In this document: piece by piece, positions 17,999 through 20,431 of the stretch
How the letters are laid out: each line of letters begins with the position of its first letter
Numbering within the stretch: position 1 is the stretch's first letter
NCBI GenBank assembly: GCA_002104895.1
Contig: MCFG01000267.1
Location: 75,001-95,431 of the forward strand
DNA length: 20,431 nt
From: Anaeromyces robustus
Lineage: Eukaryota > Neocallimastigomycota > Neocallimastigomycetes > Neocallimastigales > Neocallimastigaceae
Reading direction: 5' to 3'
Position numbers and translations under genes: made by a program
The notes under the pieces: model-generated
Told to the model about the DNA's origin: nothing
What the model saw: the letters and a program-made list of their open reading frames with translations, nothing else
Databases searched by the model: none

Positions 17999-18008
17999 GT
18001 GCTTTTAT
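17999..18008 (-). promoter_or_regulatory. Primer-binding site, probably self-primed
   Basis: Sense sequence ATAAAAGCAC immediately follows the ...GTTACA end of the 5' LTR. It does not start with TGG as a tRNA primer site would. Its perfect complement lies within both LTRs, placed downstream of the TATA box. Confidence 0.65.
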
Positions 18009-18296
18009 TGTAACGGAACGGTAGTTCCAATATTACAATTGACACCAATATTGAAAACGTACACGAAAAGAAAATAAAATAAAAGAAAGTTAATTATACT
18101 TTGTAATATCGGAACACCTTTCCTTTGTTAACCCGGAAGGTCGGCGTCGATATATATTAGTATAATTTTAATTTATTTTTTATTTTAAAATTTGTTTTAT
18201 TAGAATATAGTTTTATTAATTATTAATAACTAATCTTTGTAGTATTTCGAACTACTTATGAATTAATTATTACTAATATATATAAAGTTATAAAAG

Positions 18297-18307
18297 AATA
18301 AAAGCAC
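18297..18307 (-). promoter_or_regulatory. Candidate transcript 5' end / self-primer sequence
   Basis: On the - strand this reads GTGCTTTTATT. It is perfectly complementary to AATAAAAGCAC at 18009-17999 (sense), the first interior bases after the 5' LTR plus its last base. In Tf1-type elements the first bases of the RNA fold back and prime reverse transcription in this way. The start site itself is inferred. Confidence 0.6.
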
Positions 18308-18340
18308 AAAGAAAAAATATTTTAACTAAAAGTTTTACAC

Positions 18341-18349
18341 CTATTTATA
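18341..18349 (-). promoter_or_regulatory. TATA box of the 5' LTR
   Basis: TATAAATAG on the - strand, a match to the TATA consensus in a region where TA-rich words are common. It gains weight from its position: about 42 nt upstream of the GTGCTTTTAT that is complementary to the primer site. Confidence 0.6.
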
Positions 18350-18602
18350 CTTTTTGCGGAAAAATAGTTTTAAAAATAAAAGTTCATAAAAATAATAAAA
18401 AATTGCTAGAAACTAAGATATTTTGATATAAAATGAATCTCATAGAAAAATAAAGAAATATTATATAATTTTTTCTTAAAGTTTCTAATTCTATTCCATG
18501 TAATTCTATAAAGAGATACAGAAATAAAATACAGAAACAAATACAGAATAAAATACAGAAATTTATAATAAATAAATTTAAAATAAAATTTTTATAAAAT
18601 TT

Positions 18603-18675
18603 GGAACAAGGTGTGAGTCGAACCCAGAGTGTTCGCCCAGATGGTCATAGTTACTAACCACTAGACCATGGTTAC
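18603..18675 (-). other. tRNA-like module in the 5' LTR (box A and box B)
   Basis: Identical copy of the 73-nt module in the other LTR, with both internal Pol III promoter boxes unchanged. In sense orientation it sits near the beginning of U3, upstream of the TATA box. Confidence 0.6.
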
Positions 18676-18690
18676 TATTTTTACTAATTG

Positions 18691-19184
18691 TGATAAAGAA
18701 TGAAATTTATAAAAATATAATTAATATTTGCTGAATTTCAAAAATATTATAAAATTATTAAATATAATTATATAAAATATTTAATTATTTAAATAATATT
18801 TAATATAAACAAATTATTTATTTTAACTATTTAATGTTCTTAATTTTAATAAATTAATATTTTATTTATAAACAAACTTAAAAATAAGAAAATAATATAA
18901 AAAAAAATGAAAAATTAATATTTTAAAAATTGTTAATAATATATAAAATAATTAGAATAATAATAATAATTAGAATAATAATATTATTTAAAATAACTAC
19001 TAGATTAATAATAATTAAAGATTATAATAACAAATTTTATAATGTTTTTAATAACTAGATTTTAATATTTTTAATACATAAACGAGATGTATTAAATAAA
19101 TTTATAATTTTAATAAAAATAATTTTAAAACAAAAATACTAAACTTAATAAATTTCTTTTAAATTTTATAATTAAATCTTGAAC
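18691..19184. other. AT-rich flank of the retroelement, nothing recognised
   Basis: Smooth AT-rich DNA without coding signal. A TAATAATAATTAGAA duplication near 18955-18985 is the only small repeat noted. Confidence 0.5.
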
Positions 19185-19580
19185 AATGAAGTTATCACTT
19201 TCTATTTAATAGAATTAAGATAATTTCAACATTGTTTCAATGGTGGAGAATCCGGGCGAGATGTGGATTACTTTCTACGGATGTGGATAATCCTCTAGCC
19301 TTTTAGCCTTTTTGATCTACTGTGTAGCTAACCTTTAGGCTTGGAAAATATATAAGCAACCTTATATATCTACCTTGTTCCCCAAAAGCAAACTCACAGA
19401 CTCTCTTTGAATAAAACAACAAGAATAAAATACAATAAATTAACACATAATAAATATTATTATAAATTATATAATAAAAAGTAGATTAAATGTGGAATAT
19501 GCCTAATATTCCCAACAGTTAATCGAATATATAGTTATACTAGATGTGAAGTTATAATTACTCCCAACAGCTAGCCAATG
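19185..19580 (+). other. GC-richer patch resembling part of an LTR
   Basis: It starts with a hairpin (19191-19226) and continues with a TATA-like AAAATATATAAGC near 19346. Then come ACCTTGTTCC and several AATAAAA words, and finally TGTGGAATATGCC and ATATTCCCAACA (19492-19517), which has the CCCAACA end seen in many LTRs. CTCCCAACAGCTAGCC follows near 19561. No second copy is in the window and no gene is visible. Confidence 0.35.
19191..19226. repeat. Hairpin related to the one at 13105-13146
   Basis: TTATC (19192-19196) pairs with GATAA (19219-19223), and the inner TTCTAT pairs with ATAGAA around a TTA loop. The ACT and TTAA junctions match those of the hairpin at 13105-13146. Confidence 0.55.
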
Positions 19581-20431
19581 ACTATATAATTATATAAAAT
19601 AATAATATTTAACAATTTAATTATTACCAATTATAAAAATTTAAAACCAAATATATTACACCATATATTAAAATATATTAAAATATATTGTTAAAATATA
19701 ATATAATATATATTTACAATAATATATATTAAAAATTTAATGTCAAATTTATTCAGAAATAACCCATATAAAATATTTTAAAATATTTTTACTAATGTTT
19801 CTAAAATATTAATTATAATATTAGGTATTCTATAAATATTATAATAAATCAAATTAAAGCCGAAAATTCTATAATATTAAATATTCTATATAAATAATAT
19901 TATAAAGCCATAGCAATATAATATATGACAAGTTTCTATTTACAATATTATATTACAAAAGTTAATTACAATGAAGAATTAATTAATAAAATCCATAAGA
20001 AGTAACTTTTAAATGAAACAAAGCTCTAAAATATTTACTGAGAAGAATAGTTATAGAACAAAATATAATAATTACTTAAGAGAAATCCCCAAAAATATAT
20101 TAATTGTGGATATACTTAAAGAAAGAAAATAAAAAGAACTTTAAATAATAATTAAAACTAATAATATTTTATGAATTGTGGATAATATTATTGTATGAAC
20201 TTATAAAGAATTAATAATGAATACTTAAAGTCTTAACTCGGAATATAAAATAAATTAAAAATAAATTAATGGAAGACATTTTAATAATACAAGCTCAACA
20301 GTTTTATTAAATTAAAACAAATAAATAATAATTAAAAGATAATTAATTTTTATAAATTCCATTCTTTATAGAATATTTTAATAATCAATAACTTCATGGG
20401 TCGAAGTTTATACTTAACCGCCGAGGAATTG
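19581..20431. other. AT-rich DNA, no gene seen; GC-richer patch at the right edge
   Basis: No protein-like frame on either strand. From about 20391 the sequence becomes richer in G+C (TCATGGGTCGAAG, ACCGCCGAGG), like the starts of the other islands, but the window ends there. Confidence 0.5.

Larger units (their letters stand above)
13488..18690 (-). mobile_element. Non-autonomous LTR retrotransposon, Gag-Pro only
   Basis: Two near-identical direct repeats (13488-14180 and 18009-18690) bracket a 3.8-kb interior with a single Gag-protease ORF on the - strand. The 5' LTR is therefore the right-hand copy and the 3' LTR the left-hand copy. LTRs begin TGTAACG and end CGTTACA. Order in the sense strand: 5' LTR, self-complementary primer site (18008-17999), leader of about 1.55 kb, gag-pro (16445-14508), about 330 nt, purine tract (14192-14184), 3' LTR. 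No reverse transcriptase, RNase H or integrase frame is present. The protease motif ILGIDWL...HNP is of Ty3/gypsy type. One substitution and three 1-nt indels between LTRs indicate recent insertion. Mobilisation would need enzymes from another element. No target-site duplication is evident. Confidence 0.85.
18009..18690 (-). mobile_element. 5' LTR (682 bp, outer 14 nt missing)
   Basis: Matches 13488-14166 with one substitution (A for G in the ACACCRATATT context) and three 1-nt insertions in A/T tracts. Homology stops at ACTAATTG. The last 14 nt present in the other LTR (GAGAGATTCGTTACA region, through the terminal CGTTACA) are replaced by TGATAAAGAATG, so the outer edge was lost or never made. 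The promoter, start candidate and U5 hairpin are retained. Confidence 0.85.

Overview
The window looks like nuclear DNA of an anaerobic gut fungus (Neocallimastigomycota). It is extremely AT-rich and full of TTA/AAT, TA and A/T-tract microsatellites. One gene encodes a wall enzyme with a Thr-rich linker, and one long gene is cut into many exons by AT-rich GTA...AG introns. The organism call is inference from composition and gene content; Dictyostelium shares the AT-richness but fits the chitin enzyme and the intron density less well.

Layout. (1) 1-1498, + strand: the 3' part of an intronless chitin-binding polysaccharide (chitin) deacetylase with a Thr/Lys linker, three type-1 chitin-binding domains and a complete NodB catalytic domain. 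(2) 1499-2811: convergent AT-rich spacer. (3) 2812-11483, - strand: one gene that I reconstruct as 33 exons and 32 introns, 3720 coding nt and 1239 residues. All junction phases agree. It encodes a multi-pass membrane protein resembling the TmcB-like (tiny macrocysts B) family of anaerobic fungi. Several exons are microexons, the smallest 11 nt. The (TTA)n and hexanucleotide blocks here are intronic, not coding. (4) 11484-13487: AT-rich DNA with two GC-richer islands rich in inverted repeats. (5) 13488-18690: a recent LTR retrotransposon read on the - strand. Its LTRs differ by one substitution and three 1-nt indels. It has one Gag-protease ORF of Ty3/gypsy type and no reverse transcriptase, RNase H or integrase. 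(6) 18691-20431: AT-rich DNA with another GC-richer, LTR-like patch at about 19185-19580.

The most interesting object is the retroelement. Next to the 5' LTR lies a 10-11 nt sequence perfectly complementary to a site inside the LTR about 42 nt downstream of a TATAAATAG box. This is the arrangement expected of self-primed (Tf1/sushi-like) reverse transcription. Each LTR also carries a 73-nt tRNA-like module with box A and box B near the start of U3, recalling Cassandra elements, which carry 5S RNA in their LTRs. Without pol, the element must borrow enzymes from another element to move. The pieces (Gag-Pro particle, self-primer, tRNA-like LTR) together look like a non-autonomous family that I cannot name.
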